64,000 nucleotides of DNA from Neofusicoccum parvum (GCA_020912385.1 CP087220.1:496001-560000); one strand, 5' to 3'. Shown: positions 1 to 11,100, counted from the first letter of the stretch. The notes: generated by a model not told the origin, from the sequence alone. A program made the numbers and translations.

Positions 1-131
1 GGGGCGTGAAGGAGGGCGAGGTCGAGCTCTTGGAGGCCCTGGGAGCCTCGTCGTTCTTGCACGCGCGAGACGATGGCTTGGTCGGTGGGGTTGGAGAATT
101 GGGGTGGGTTGGGCACGTAGGGGAGCCGCAT
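1..131 (-). CDS. Carboxymuconolactone decarboxylase-like protein, N-terminal fragment (runs off left edge)
   Basis: An ATG on the minus strand at 131 opens a frame of 43 codons that is still open at base 1. The translation starts MRLPYVPNPP, continues with an ERRGSQGL stretch and ends in LALLHA. This is how fungal proteins of the carboxymuconolactone decarboxylase / AhpD-like family usually begin, where the next residues are typically PPVADGWN. Family members are small alpha-helical proteins that act on peroxides or on protocatechuate-pathway lactones; the role of this copy cannot be told from the fragment. Its start codon lies 226 bp from that of the BMT6-like gene on the other strand, so the two probably share a promoter. 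The call rests on remembered family sequence, and most of the protein is outside the window. Confidence 0.65.
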   Translation of the reverse strand, partial: MRLPYVPNPPQFSNPTDQAIVSRVQERRGSQGLQELDLALLHA

Positions 132-357
132 GGTGGGCCAATGGCTGGGGTTCGGGCTCGTGGGAAAGGACAAAGGCTACCGCTACGGCGAAAATGCAGA
201 TTGTGCGCGAAGATAGCTCCACGCCGACTTGGTGCGTAGAGAGACGCGGTGGTGACAGCGTGGGGTAGTGGGGCAGCGGAAGTGGTGGCCGGTCGGACCG
301 CCGAAGAAGAGCCTCGATTTTCGGCAGCTGCTCTCTGCTCCGACCACCTCCGTCGAG

Positions 358-1518
358 ATGGCTCCGAAAAATGCATCTGCGAAGTCCACAAAGGGCAACA
401 AGAACAACAATAACAAAAAGAAGGCGAATCCGCCAAGAAGGACCGATGCGCCTCGGCGCTCGGCCGAAGAAGACGTCGAAGATGCCTCCGCAAAAATTCC
501 TCTGCAGCTCCAGCAGCTTCTGCTGAATATCTTTCGAGACGCTTTTCCCAGCCGCTTTGGATCAGACTTGAAGCCTTTGCTACAAGAAGTCAAGCAGCAT
601 CTATACAACAGAGACTTCCTCACAGCCTTTGGGAAAGACGAGTACCTGGAGATATACGCCGTCCGGTGGAGCCCCAGCAGAGCGCTGGGCTATCTGCAAA
701 TCTTTAGTCATTTGGAAGACCAAATTTTTGGATCGAAAGAGCTTGGAAAAGACGAATTTGGAGATCGCTGGAAAGTTTCTTGTCTTGGTGGCGGAGCTGG
801 TGCAGAGATTGTTGCGCTTGCTGGCTTTCTGAAGCTATTGACGCAGAAAAGTATTTCGTCGGAAGAAGATCAAACGGGGAGGGAAGATAAGGCCACGCCA
901 GAAATAGCTGCCTCGGTGTCAGTGCAGCCACGTTTCGAGGTGTCCGCCATCGACATCGCCAACTGGTCCCCCATCGTTGACAGCCTACAAACCGCCATCA
1001 CCACAACACCGTCGCTGTCCAAGTATGCCTCCGCTGCTGCCAAGGAAGCCAACGTCGAGCTTTTACAACCGGAACTGCTCAACACGAGATCTCTCCAGCA
1101 AGATGTCCTCAACATGACTGCAGATGATCTCTCCGCGCAGCTCAAGGACGCCGATATGGTCACCATCATGTTCACACTGAACGAACTATACAGCACATCG
1201 ATTGCGAGAACGCAGGCCTTCTTACTGAGACTGACTGGAATTCTCCGACCTGAATCTCTGCTACTTGTCGTGGATAGTCCGGGAAGCTACTCCACAGTTA
1301 CACTTAACGGAGCTGAAAAGCAATACCCGATGCACTGGCTACTGGACCACACGCTCCTCTCAAGCCCAAAAGACGCAAAGTCCAAAGATGAAGGGCTGAA
1401 GTGGGAAAAGGTTCTCGCTGACGAGTCGAGGTGGTTTAGGCTACCCGACGGCCTGAAGTATCCGATTGACTTGGAGAACATGCGATACCAGATACACCTC
1501 TACAGGCGACTACCATAG
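358..1518 (+). CDS. BMT6: 25S rRNA (uridine-N3)-methyltransferase, BMT6-like
   Basis: Single-exon frame of 386 residues. It resembles the Methyltransf_34 family that contains yeast Bmt6, the enzyme that methylates N3 of a uridine in 25S rRNA in the nucleolus. The N-terminus is basic and Asn/Lys-rich (residues 1-30), as expected for a nucleolar protein. A conserved block YAVRWSPSRALGYLQIF is followed by the SAM-binding loop CLGGGAGAE near residue 142; the C-terminal half has DSPGSY and PMHWLLDH. The frame is open upstream to 268, but the only ATG near the conserved region is 358, so I start there. No introns are needed. It stands alone with its own 350-bp 3' gap. The family call is fairly safe; the exact target uridine is inferred from yeast. 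Confidence 0.8.
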   Translation: MAPKNASAKSTKGNKNNNNKKKANPPRRTDAPRRSAEEDVEDASAKIPLQLQQLLLNIFRDAFPSRFGSDLKPLLQEVKQHLYNRDFLTAFGKDEYLEIYAVRWSPSRALGYLQIFSHLEDQIFGSKELGKDEFGDRWKVSCLGGGAGAEIVALAGFLKLLTQKSISSEEDQTGREDKATPEIAASVSVQPRFEVSAIDIANWSPIVDSLQTAITTTPSLSKYASAAAKEANVELLQPELLNTRSLQQDVLNMTADDLSAQLKDADMVTIMFTLNELYSTSIARTQAFLLRLTGILRPESLLLVVDSPGSYSTVTLNGAEKQYPMHWLLDHTLLSSPKDAKSKDEGLKWEKVLADESRWFRLPDGLKYPIDLENMRYQIHLYRRLP

Positions 1519-1872
1519 GGCCATGGTCATAAAAAATCGCATCTTGCCAGAGGAACACGTGGTCATTGGATCTTTGTATCTTGCTAATCATATGAGGGCT
1601 TGTTTGTATACATACTTCTCTACTTATTGCTTCGTGTGTTCCATGGGCAAATTTGGTTGTTCTTGGATGGCTGACAGCGCAAGGTCGAATCTAATACCAA
1701 CTCAAATACAACAATCATATTCTCATGCCTGTGTTATTCGTTCAAGTGGAAGGACAGCACACCATCCCCATATCAAACGAGTCGGCTCTGTTCGGTACAA
1801 GAACGCGAGGTAAACCAGGAACTTTGTATTCCAAACCACGGATCCCCTCGTACATTACCTCTGAACCTCACG
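1519..1872. other. Intergenic, BMT6-like to hypothetical protein
   Basis: 354 bp with lower GC than the flanks. It should hold the 3' UTR of the methyltransferase gene and the promoter of the next gene. I see no RNA gene, repeat or convincing TATA box. Confidence 0.5.
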
Positions 1873-3981
1873 ATGTCAAGTAAGTTCTACCATGAAGAGA
1901 CCACCCCGAAAGAAAGAGGCGATCTCCGTAGCCGTGCGGGCAAGGATATCGACGACTACAACTACAAGCATCAAGCCCGCCACCCGGACTACCCATGTGA
2001 CCCGCTGCCCGATTCATTCATAGACTACAGCGCCGCATGCTTATATGTGGAAAAGGCACGAGAAGCGGAAGAGAGGGCGCAACGCGAATCACCCCCACGA
2101 TCGGCCACCAGCGTTTTCAACCTTCCAACCACTTCCCGCGCAGCAACCATGTCATCAACGGCCCGCTCCGTGGTAGCAGTATCGCCATCACCTCCACCAC
2201 ACCTCCCTCCCAGTCAATACCCAAGCCTACCCGTCCACCCCACAGCCCCTACAAATCCCAGCGCCGCAAGCTCGAAGAAGCGTCCCAACCCCAAACCCAA
2301 AAACAACACGGCGATACCAACATCCCCGCACCGATGCCATGCATGCGGCACTCTCCTCTCTTACTGCGCCTGCGCCCGAGAGTGGGCCACCTCACCACGC
2401 CGCTGGCACCGCAGCAAAGCCAACCCCGCGCCCCCGTCCCCACCAGCACCACCTGCGCAATGGTCCGACGATTTGCATCGGAGCAGCGGGCCCGCGGGGG
2501 CGCTGGCACCGCAGTCCGGCTATCAAAAATTCCAGTGGGAGAGGGTTCGGGGGAAGAAAAAGGAGCGGTACGAAAGGGTGACGCAGACGCAGGAGCTGTC
2601 CGGCGGACGGACGGAGCCCGTCGGGTCGGGGTGGCGTCGTCGAGTGCCACCATCGGCAGCTGGCGACGTTTATGCCGACGACGGGCTCGACGGCGCGGAC
2701 GAGCAGCGACGCGGCGGGGCTGCGTCTGAGGCGTCGCTGGGGTTTGGGACGCGGCGCGGCGGTGGGTGGTGCTGCAAGGGGGTGTGCGACAGGCTGGTGC
2801 CGCGACTGCCGTGTCGGAGGAGCAAGACTGGAGATTCATGGACGCCGACGCCGGCTCGGCCGGTGCAGGAGAAGCTGCCGTTGCGTCGAGGGGGGGAGCG
2901 CGTGGCTTTGCCGGCCCGTGTGGTTCGTCCGCAGCTGGCGCCGCTGGAGATTCCTCGAGGCGGGTGGCGTCCTCCTGGCTGGCCGTCGCCGACGTGGGTG
3001 AGGAAAGATCAGAATTCCTCCTCCTACTCGCCCAGACCAGTTCCGTATGAGCAGCTGGAGTGGCCGCCTTGCTATTGCCCTTTTTCTTCCTCGTCTTCTT
3101 CGATGAGACATGGTTTCGAGAGCGACGACGACGAGGGCCAGGAAATACGCACATCCGAAGAGTTCAGCCTTGCCATCCGCCAAATCTTCGAAGTGGAAGC
3201 GGAGAAGAAGAGGAGGGAGGCAGCGTTGGAGAAAGGGATCACCGCTCAGAAACGGGATACGCTGCAGGGGAAATCCACTTCACAGGAGGGATACGCTCTA
3301 CACAGAAACATCGCACTCGGAGAAAACGACACTTCGCTACCCAAAGACACTTCACAGCAACACGACCCTCCGGAGCAAAGTGACCCTCTACAAGAAAATG
3401 GTAGCCCACAGGGAAACCACGCACAGTGGAAACATGTCACCGATACTCAGCCAAAAGCGCACGCTCCGCCAATCGTAAAACTTCGCGGCGGTTGGGATCT
3501 GGATTGGGATCCGCAGCGTGTTCCGTCCAGACTTTGGTTCTGCGCGGGAGGTATGGGCCAACCGCCGACATACAAAGAGTACGGGCGCAGGCGGGCTGAT
3601 TCGCGGAAGAGAGGACAGCAAATGGCAAAGAAGGGGTACTACAAGGATGTTCTTCACTGGGGTCTGCCGGGGGTAAGAATCAGAGGGGGAAGTGATGATG
3701 ATAGGCATAGGACCGTTGACGATGCAGGATCAAACGATGCTGATGGCAATGGTGGAGATAGTGACATTGAGGATAAGGGCGGGGGAGAAATTGCGAAGAG
3801 AAACCAGGATGGCATACTTGTTGAAGCCCACGTACGCAACATAGGGCTCTTATACGTCAGTTTCCCCGGGCGAGACAGTCATGTTCACAATCACACATCG
3901 ATTGGACGCGAAATACACGTCAATGCTCGCCCTGAAGACGAAATGGCGATGTCCCAGGACGACACGGAGACCAGTTACTGA
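1873..3981 (+). CDS. Large disordered protein with a Cys cluster and a hexapeptide repeat
   Basis: One uninterrupted frame of 702 residues; I do not recognise a family. N-terminus: charged and Tyr-rich (MSSKFYHEET). Residues 70-150: Pro/Ser/Thr-rich. C155, C158, C165 and C167 form a small zinc-ribbon-like cluster (CHACGTLLSYCAC). The middle (200-400) is Arg/Gly-rich and highly GC-rich. Around 420-455 is an acidic then helical segment with FSLAIRQIFEVEAEKKRREAA, followed by eleven copies of a six-residue repeat (456-521). A Trp-rich block, DLDWDPQRVPSRLWFCAGG, follows, then an acidic Gly/Asp tail. The frame across the GC-rich middle could be partly artefact, since other frames are also open there, but N- and C-terminal parts share one frame. 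Whether it is nuclear or cytoplasmic cannot be said. Confidence 0.55.
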   Translation: MSSKFYHEETTPKERGDLRSRAGKDIDDYNYKHQARHPDYPCDPLPDSFIDYSAACLYVEKAREAEERAQRESPPRSATSVFNLPTTSRAATMSSTARSVVAVSPSPPPHLPPSQYPSLPVHPTAPTNPSAASSKKRPNPKPKNNTAIPTSPHRCHACGTLLSYCACAREWATSPRRWHRSKANPAPPSPPAPPAQWSDDLHRSSGPAGALAPQSGYQKFQWERVRGKKKERYERVTQTQELSGGRTEPVGSGWRRRVPPSAAGDVYADDGLDGADEQRRGGAASEASLGFGTRRGGGWCCKGVCDRLVPRLPCRRSKTGDSWTPTPARPVQEKLPLRRGGERVALPARVVRPQLAPLEIPRGGWRPPGWPSPTWVRKDQNSSSYSPRPVPYEQLEWPPCYCPFSSSSSSMRHGFESDDDEGQEIRTSEEFSLAIRQIFEVEAEKKRREAALEKGITAQKRDTLQGKSTSQEGYALHRNIALGENDTSLPKDTSQQHDPPEQSDPLQENGSPQGNHAQWKHVTDTQPKAHAPPIVKLRGGWDLDWDPQRVPSRLWFCAGGMGQPPTYKEYGRRRADSRKRGQQMAKKGYYKDVLHWGLPGVRIRGGSDDDRHRTVDDAGSNDADGNGGDSDIEDKGGGEIAKRNQDGILVEAHVRNIGLLYVSFPGRDSHVHNHTSIGREIHVNARPEDEMAMSQDDTETSY
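3238..3435 (+). repeat. Degenerate 18-bp tandem repeat, 11 units, in frame
   Basis: From ATC at 3238 to CAT at 3435 the coding strand falls into eleven 18-bp units that encode six-residue repeats such as ITAQKR, DTLQGK, STSQEG, DTSLPK, DTSQQH and DPLQEN. Units share a polar pattern with Thr/Ser near the start and Gln/Lys/Asn near the end. They are diverged at DNA level, so this is an old expansion, not a recent microsatellite. Confidence 0.75.
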
Positions 3982-4433
3982 TCCAAAAATAAGAAACGAT
4001 CCGGAGTACTCAGCAGAAGATTCCCAGGGGCAAATTTCGCTGCTCCCCGGGCTAAGTTCAGGCTCCATCTTTCTCGACGTCCTACACCAACAAGATGGGG
4101 GCCCAATGGCTTTTACCGCGATGTTGGATTCCTTCAGCTGCGCCTCTCTGAGGTGGATCCAGGGGCTGCTGCCTGAGGCTTCGGAGGTTCTCCATGTATG
4201 GGTTCGATCAACTGCGGCTCAATCGAATAAGCAAGCCCTCTGTGGGTGCCTTGTTGACATCTTTGGTAAGTTGCTCCGAGCTGTTTTTGCGTCACGAGTC
4301 AGAAGAAAGGTGGGGGCTACTTTCGAGGCGCATTCTACTATTAATGATTCAGCTTTTAGACAAGGTATCTCGGATCATGAAACATGTGCTTTTTTTTTTC
4401 TCGTTCGGATAAGGCCCTAGTATTTTGCCATAT
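3982..4433. other. Convergent intergenic region
   Basis: 452 bp between two gene 3' ends. It contains a T10 run near 4391-4400. Open frames here are short and show no family similarity. It probably holds two 3' UTRs. Confidence 0.5.
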
Positions 4434-6040
4434 CTAAACGCTGATAGTCTTGAACACTCTGTAACCGGAAGTTAGCGGGTCGGAAATTAGAGAGCACGTG
4501 GGGACCTGAAGATAGCAGTGAACATACCCAAATCCACTTCCTCCCGTGGCCATGACACAACCCGGAATCTGCGGGTGCCAATGGCCCTCCTTGACTTGGT
4601 CCATGTAGTGAACGAACAGTAGCTGCGGTGGCACGTCCTGCACGCCAGCCGTGTCTCTGCTCTCCTCGTCGTCCAACTCGACGGCCAAATCCCACAGCGT
4701 GAGGGTGTTGTCGCCTGCAGCGACCATGACAATACTGTCGTCGGTCGGGTGCCACTTAACACAGGTAATCTGCTCCTTGTGGAAATCGAACGAGGCAACA
4801 GGGCTAGGTTTGATGGGCGCGCCGTTGGCGCTAGGCTTCCACTGCCGCAAGTCCCACACAGCCCACTGCCCGTCATCCGCGCCAGATGCTAGAAGGTGTG
4901 CGGTTTGATGCGACCACGAGAGCACGTTGACATCCGTCTTGCTAGCCTGGACGGTAATGACCGGCTTCCGGGACTTAGAGCGGACATCCCAGACACGGAC
5001 CGTGCCGTCGTTACCGGCGGAAGCGAAAACGTTCTTCTCCGATGGCGACCACTGCAGCTCCTCGACTGTCTGCTTGTGGCCAGTGTAAGGTGTGGTGTCG
5101 GTGACGAAGCCGCCGCCCTGTGTCCTGGTGGTGGCAAAGATCTTGCCGGTTACGTCGCCAGTCAGGATCTTGCCCTCGGGCACGAGCGGAGACCAGTCAA
5201 CAGCATAGCCCTCATTCTTGCCGTGGGCGCGGACAGTGCACACCGGTTTCGACTGCTGTGGGGTCAATGTGGCGCCGGGGGTGTCGAAGGCTGTGAGGTG
5301 CGGCGTGATGTCGTGGATCAGGACTTGGCCGGACTCAGTCATGGTCGCGGTCAGCGTTGTTGGAGGCTGAGCAGAGGTGACCTGTGGGGACTGATGCGCG
5401 CGTATCCGGTTGGTTGTTGACGTAAGAGGGATCGACTTCGTTTCGAGGATGGGGTCGGCGTTCTCGTCGTCGTCGCTCTCGTCGTCCGACTCCTCCTGCT
5501 CGCGGTCCATGCGGCTCAGACTGCTCATCTTCATGACCAACAGCTGGTTCTCCTTGTCGCGCCCCGCAGCGGCCTGGGTGCCGGCAACGGCATAGACGGT
5601 GGCCGGGTACGACTTGCGATCGTCGCCGAGCTGGTCGCGGACGATGTCCATGGAAAGACACGGCCACGGGGCCTCGAGGGAGTGTAGCATCTCGTAGGTC
5701 GACAAGTCGGGCGAGAGAGTTTCACCGGCGGAAAGCTTGTGGCGGCCGGGGATGAAGGTGCCCTGATCCACCTCCATTGCATCTGTGCATGGCGTCAGCA
5801 GGTGGCAGCGGGGGCGCAGAAGGGCGAGGCTCACTGACCCTCACGCTCCTCAGCCTCGCGCTCCTCGTCGGGGCGGCCGTCGACGCCAGCCTCGATAATC
5901 TCGTCCTCGCTCTCGAACTCGTCCTCGAACTCGTCCTCGAACTCGCCGGCCTCGTCGGGCACGGCGGCGGGCAGCGGGCGCTCGCCCGACTTGAGAGCGT
6001 CGCGCTCGTCGTCCTGCGGGTCGGCGGGACGCTTGCTCAT
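4434..6040 (-). CDS. rrb1: Ribosome assembly protein Rrb1 / GRWD1 (WD40, glutamate-rich)
   Basis: Three exons: 6040-5839, 5782-4528, 4458-4434 (introns 56 and 69 bp), giving 493 residues. Exon 1 encodes MSKRPADPQDDERD and a run of Glu/Asp-Phe repeats typical of the acidic N-terminus; exon 2 carries TFIPGRHKLS, YEMLHSLEAPWPCLSMD and WD repeats (AVDWSPL, ELQWSPSEKNVFASAGNDG, VRVWDVRSK, AVWDLRQWKP, LTLWDLAVE); exon 3 restores the family ending GGSGFGVFKTISV. Rrb1 is an essential nuclear chaperone for ribosomal protein L3 in 60S assembly. A second acidic Asp/Glu/Ser patch follows MDREQEE. Without splicing the reading would end in an unrelated tail, so the last intron is well supported. It is divergent from the Spg1 gene, 769 bp apart. 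Confidence 0.93.
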
Positions 6041-6809
6041 GGCGGGAGTGGTGTGTGGATTGTGGTCGCTGTGCGGGGCGCCGGCGGTGGTGTCGCAACT
6101 TTTTTTTGGGGCGTTTACCCGACGCTTCGCCGCGTGCGGGCGGTCGCGCGACGCTGACGCGGTGGCTCGTTGCTGGCCAGCGCCGCAGGACCGCCCTGCG
6201 CACGCCCGGGTTTGCGCGCTGCTGTGGCTTGACCTCCCGCCGGCCTCTGCCTCGCGCCCGCCGTGCTCGCTGGCCCGCCGCTCGCGAGTCGGTGCTGAGT
6301 CTTCCAAGCGCGCATCCCTGCCGATCCGCCGCCTCTGTGCCCCCCGTCGCCCGCTCAGCTGCCTGCCCACGGCCCACACCCAGTCACCCTGCAGCCTCAC
6401 GCGCGGTCTTCCCAAGCTCCGCGCGACTTCGCAGCCTGCAGCCGCGCGCTCTTCAAATAGTACTGAGTCTCTGCGCCGCTGCGTGCCCTCTGCCCCAGGA
6501 ATAAGCCCGCCGGCGTGTGCACGCGTCTGACAGCCCGCCAAACTCAATTTACACACGTCCGTCCCGCGGCAGCTCTCCAGCACCGCTGCTCGCTCAGCTC
6601 CCGCGCGCTACCCCCCAACGGCGTCACTTGTCAACACGCCGCCCCTCGCATCCCGCTTCATCTCCGCGCCCCGTCAACACCGCCAAGCACGCGTGAGAGC
6701 TGCAAGATTTGCCCGTTGCTGAGCTGGCGGCTTGCGCGCGTCTCATTTTACGCGATCCCCCTCCGCATTGCGCACTTGACGGCCGAAACAACCAGCTGGC
6801 ACGCCCAGC
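6041..6809. other. Divergent promoter, rrb1 / spg1
   Basis: 769 bp, very GC-rich and with strong C-bias near the spg1 side. Many frames are open by composition only. It must hold both promoters; no TATA box or known site stands out. Confidence 0.5.
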
Positions 6810-8104
6810 ATGGACTCCCCAGCAGACAACGCGCCGCCCGAGCCCGCTCTCGAGCCTCACGACCCGCCCGTCAATCTTCCGCTGAACGAGCAGCATCCCA
6901 CCGAGGGCGGCGACGACAGTGTCGACACCACCGTCACCGCCGCGCCCCAAATGCCCGACCTCTCCTCCGCCCTCAACGGCTCCGCCTACCAGCCCGCCTC
7001 GCCCGAGCATCCGCGGCCCTCGACCTCCTACTCTGACACGGGCTTCAATCGCCCGTACTCGTCCGACCACAACAGCGGCCCCACCGGCTACCACAACTTT
7101 TCGACGCCCTCGGACGCGGACACGCCGCCCCGCTACCAGAACAACGGCGCGCGCCCCTCGTCGCGTCCGTCGTCCGGCATGGCCTACACCCACTCCGACG
7201 GCGGCAGCCGCACCTACCAGGAGCAGAACCAGCGGGGCTCGCAGCAGCAGATGGGCGATAAGCAAAACACCTCGGTGGTCATCAAGGTCGGCATGGTGGG
7301 CGACGCGCAGATTGGCAAGACCAGCTTGATGGTCAAGTACGTCGAGGGCAGCTGGGACGAGGACTACATTCAGACATTGGGTATGCAGTCCTGGACCTTG
7401 TCTTCGATGAAAGAGAGCAGGGAGACCGCGCCGCGGGAAGGAAGCTGAAGTACTGACGAGCGGCCCAGGCGTTAATTTCATGGAGAAGACCATCAGCATC
7501 CGCAACACGGAGATCACCTTTTCGATATGGGATCTGGGCGGCCAGCGCGAGTTCGTCAACATGCTCCCGCTGGTCTGCAACGACGCCGTGGCCATCCTGT
7601 TCATGTTCGACCTCACGCGCAAGAGCACCCTCAACTCGATCAAGGAGTGGTATAGACAAGGCCGCGGCTTCAACAAGACGGCCATTCCCTTCCTCGTCGG
7701 CACCAAGTACGACCACTTCGTCAACTTTCCGCGCGAGGAGCAGGAGGAGATTTCCAATCAGGTGCGTTACGAGCCGCCTCCAAGAGCTGGCGAAGTGGCC
7801 GGCGCGTCCCCGCAGGAGCCGACGGACTAATGAGAACGCGTATCTAGGCCAAGCGCTTCGCAAAAGCAATGAAGGCCAGCTTGATCTTCAGCAGCACCAG
7901 TCACAGCATCAACGTCCAGAAGGTAATTTTAGCCTGCTCCAATCCCCATGGCTCGCTTATTGTTGTGGCAACTGTGTGGCTGACGGCGCGATCCCCAACT
8001 AGATCTTCAAGATCGTCCTATCAAAAGCCTTCGACCTACGATGCACCATTCCCGAAATCGAGAACGTCGGCGAGCCGCTCCTTCTTTATCAGTCCGTCGG
8101 CTAG
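6810..8104 (+). CDS. spg1: Septation GTPase Spg1/Tem1 with long N-terminal extension
   Basis: Four exons: 6810-7380, 7469-7761, 7848-7922, 8003-8104; phases all fit, 346 residues. The GTPase has P-loop GDAQIGKTS (about residue 164), effector region [14 protein letters not shown], the Spg1-typical [19 protein letters not shown] for guanine specificity and [15 protein letters not shown]. Spg1/Tem1 is the small GTPase that sits at the spindle pole body and switches on the septation initiation / mitotic exit network kinases. Yeast and fission-yeast proteins have about 200-245 residues. Here some 155 Pro/Ser/Gln/Asn-rich residues precede the G domain, an extension that I recall from other filamentous ascomycetes. 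It ends YQSVG. Divergent partner: rrb1. Confidence 0.93.
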
Positions 8105-11100
8105 GCAGTCAGCTGCGCTGGCTACCCAGACACCATTCCGATCGTCCACCTTTCCTTTGTCAGTCCGCTTCGACATCCAGTTCGGTCCTCCTCTCGAATT
8201 TCCTTTAATTGCATGCGGCCCGGTGTGTTTGGTACTCATTTAGTTCTCTTCTCCATTATCTCTAGGGGCATGCGGGTTTCGGGGATCCGCCCATTTTTCC
8301 ATCTTGGCTGGAGTAAAACAGAAGAGATCTCTGGCGCAGGAGGGTGTTCATCGGCCATTTTCTTCTTTGTTTTCCAGCGAGCAGCAAGCAGCAATTTGAC
8401 CACAAGCACCTGGGCATACAGATCGACTTCGCTTCTCACCACATCCCTCCTTCGTTGGGCCCTTTTTCCTTAAAATTGATCGGGGTGGGCGAGCAGGGCC
8501 GGGGACGGATCTACGGCGTTTTGAGCGAGAGGACGCAGTCCACAGACGGACAAAAGCTCGAATCAGAATCGGGTCTTTGCTATGTACTTTGTACGAGGGC
8601 GGGATGTAATGGTAAACCATAAACAGCAACACATGCTAAGCACGCTAAGCCAATCACAAACAAACAACAAACAAATTAAGAAAGACAACACAACACAGCA
8701 CAAGGCACTGTGCCTGCATAACCCGTGCGCCTTCAATTTCACGCTGCAGTGTCTGGAACAAGGTGCTGCACGTTCCGCGGCCCCCCTTCAGAGTTGGGCT
8801 CGCATGCAACGCTGACATGGCCACGGCTGACGACATGTGAAGTGCGAACAAGCTTACCACCTGGCCATGATTCAACACTGTGGCCACTGCCGGACCTGCA
8901 TAAGCCCTTCCCGACGATTCATCGGCATGCTTCGACGTGGGCAGCCCGTCGTCTCCCCACCCCGTCTCCCCACCGACTGATTCACGAGCGCACACGCGCC
9001 CCTCCCCACCACGGACGCGCTGACTCCCAACTAACTTCGCCCGCCTACGTCACACCTGCCGCACCGAGTATCTTGATCCGCCGACGATCGACCTTCCCGG
9101 CCACCTGTTTGGGGGTGAGCGCGTCGGTGCGCCGCGTCCCCACCGCCGGCCGCATCCCCACAGCGGACCTCGTCCGCCCAAACAACTACCGGCCAACCGA
9201 TCGCGTACATCGCGGAAGCCACACGGACGGGGCGTATCGAACAGCACACACCCACCGGCCAGAGCGTCACTCCGCGCGCGCACGCTGATCAGACAGAGAC
9301 AAGCCCGGCCACCCACGATCGTTCGAGCGAGTCGCTCGCGCGAGGTTCTAGAACGCGCGCCGGACGATCTTCGCCCGCGAACCACCACCAGACGAACCAC
9401 GACTCGCCCAATCGCATCGGCGCACCGCTTTCCCACCCCCCGATTCCCATTGGCAGCCTCGCCCAAAGGTCCAGGAAACCCAATCGCCCGCCCCGTTATT
9501 TTATGCCTCTCCCCCTCCCCTTTCTGAAAGCGTGATCGGTGCCTCTCGCCAGGGAACGACATCCGTCTCGTCGCCTTGCCTCGCCTTGGCCCCCAATAAT
9601 CACCCCCGTGGCACGGAGTTCTGGAAGGACGCGAGCGTTGGCGTGCGTGACTCGGCCCGACCCTGGCGGCGCGCTGGCTCCCCTTCCTTCCTGCGAACTC
9701 TATTTTACCACCAGTAGCCAGGAGGCAGGCCGCCGCGGTTGGCTGTTGCAGGGTGGGTTTCTGGCCAGCCACAGCCGGTCTGCCCCTGGTGCCTGGATTA
9801 AACCGGTTGCGGACGATGAATGGGGGTGACAGCGCATCGCGTGTGTGATGCTGTGCGGTGGGGATGGAAAGAAGTAGATTGTGAACTTGTTGGAGGTTGC
9901 TGCGCGTGCTGTCTGCCGCGCTTGGCTCTCCCGCGGATGAACGGGATGATCTTTGGTATGGCCTTAGGTTGAACGTGAAGGGGCTGACCACCTGCTCATG
10001 CAGTCAGCTGCCGATAGATTTCTACTGTCAAGCATCGCACTACGGATACGAGATCTATTGAAACAACCAGCGCGTTGCCGACGCCCGGCCCATGTAGTCC
10101 CCCGATTGTTTATTTCCTTGCTCTGGGTTTGAGGCAACTGCGCACACCCTCACTGTACCGTCATAATATCTAATGCCCAGCCGTGTAATCAGTGAAGAGC
10201 ATACTGAAGTATACTCGGAAGCATTCAAGATCGAAACTGGTGGAACAGATGCGGAGATGAATTCGTCGACGTTGAGTGAGCCGAGCTCAATTGATGCAAG
10301 AGGGGTCCTCCCCACAAGCTTTATCTCTCTTCAACAGACTCTCTTTTAGGTACTGTATTTATTAGTAGCTTCCAGCTTTCAGCGCCAAAGGCTCTCAAGT
10401 AACGCGACAGATATCAGGATTGTAGTGATCGGTTACAAGAGACGGCGGGCGGAAAATCTCTCAAAACACGCTTGTGGTGCATGTAGCCAAACTGGAAAAT
10501 ATGCTCAAAACCATGCACCTGAGATAATAGTGCGAGGCGCGGCGGGTTGCACTATAGGCAGAGAATTAGTCTGCTTGAGCGTTCGTCCTGCTTGTGGATC
10601 TTCATACGTTTTCCTGATTTCCACCCATAAATTTTCTAGACCCTCGTGCACCTCACTCATACTCTGCTATCCGTCTAAATTGCCCTCAGTACAGTAATGT
10701 AAGAGGCATACATGTTTCCGCCAAAAATGCGTTCGGTGATATAGCAAGCAAGGAGGCCAAGTCTAGCTGTAGCCTGCAGGCAAGCACGCTTCGACTCTCG
10801 TTCCCTCGTGACAGCCGGAGGAGATTCTTTGTATAATGCTGAATGCTTCAAATTTTTTTTAAGGGTCCCCACTGCTACGCTTAGTGTATGTACCAAAACT
10901 TCATCATATTCCCAAATGTGAGCATATTCCTGTGAAGTCTTCTTCATACTCGATACATTATCCATGCGACACCACAAATTGATGAAAATCTCTTTTCTCT
11001 AATGTACCGCTACATTCAATTAACGGTAACCTCCCGCTCCGAGAAGTAAGTTTAGCACGCGCCAAGTGGTATAGAATGGAAATCTCAAAGACGACAAGGT

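Noticed and set aside
2249..3154. 301-codon minus-strand frame inside the 702-residue gene
   Set aside because: Arg/Ala/Pro-rich shadow of the plus-strand frame; the plus frame contains the Cys cluster and the periodic repeat.
9050..9991. 313-codon minus-strand frame
   Set aside because: Arg/Gly/Ser-rich composition in a CpG-rich area, no domain, no sensible promoter or conserved block; likely open by composition.
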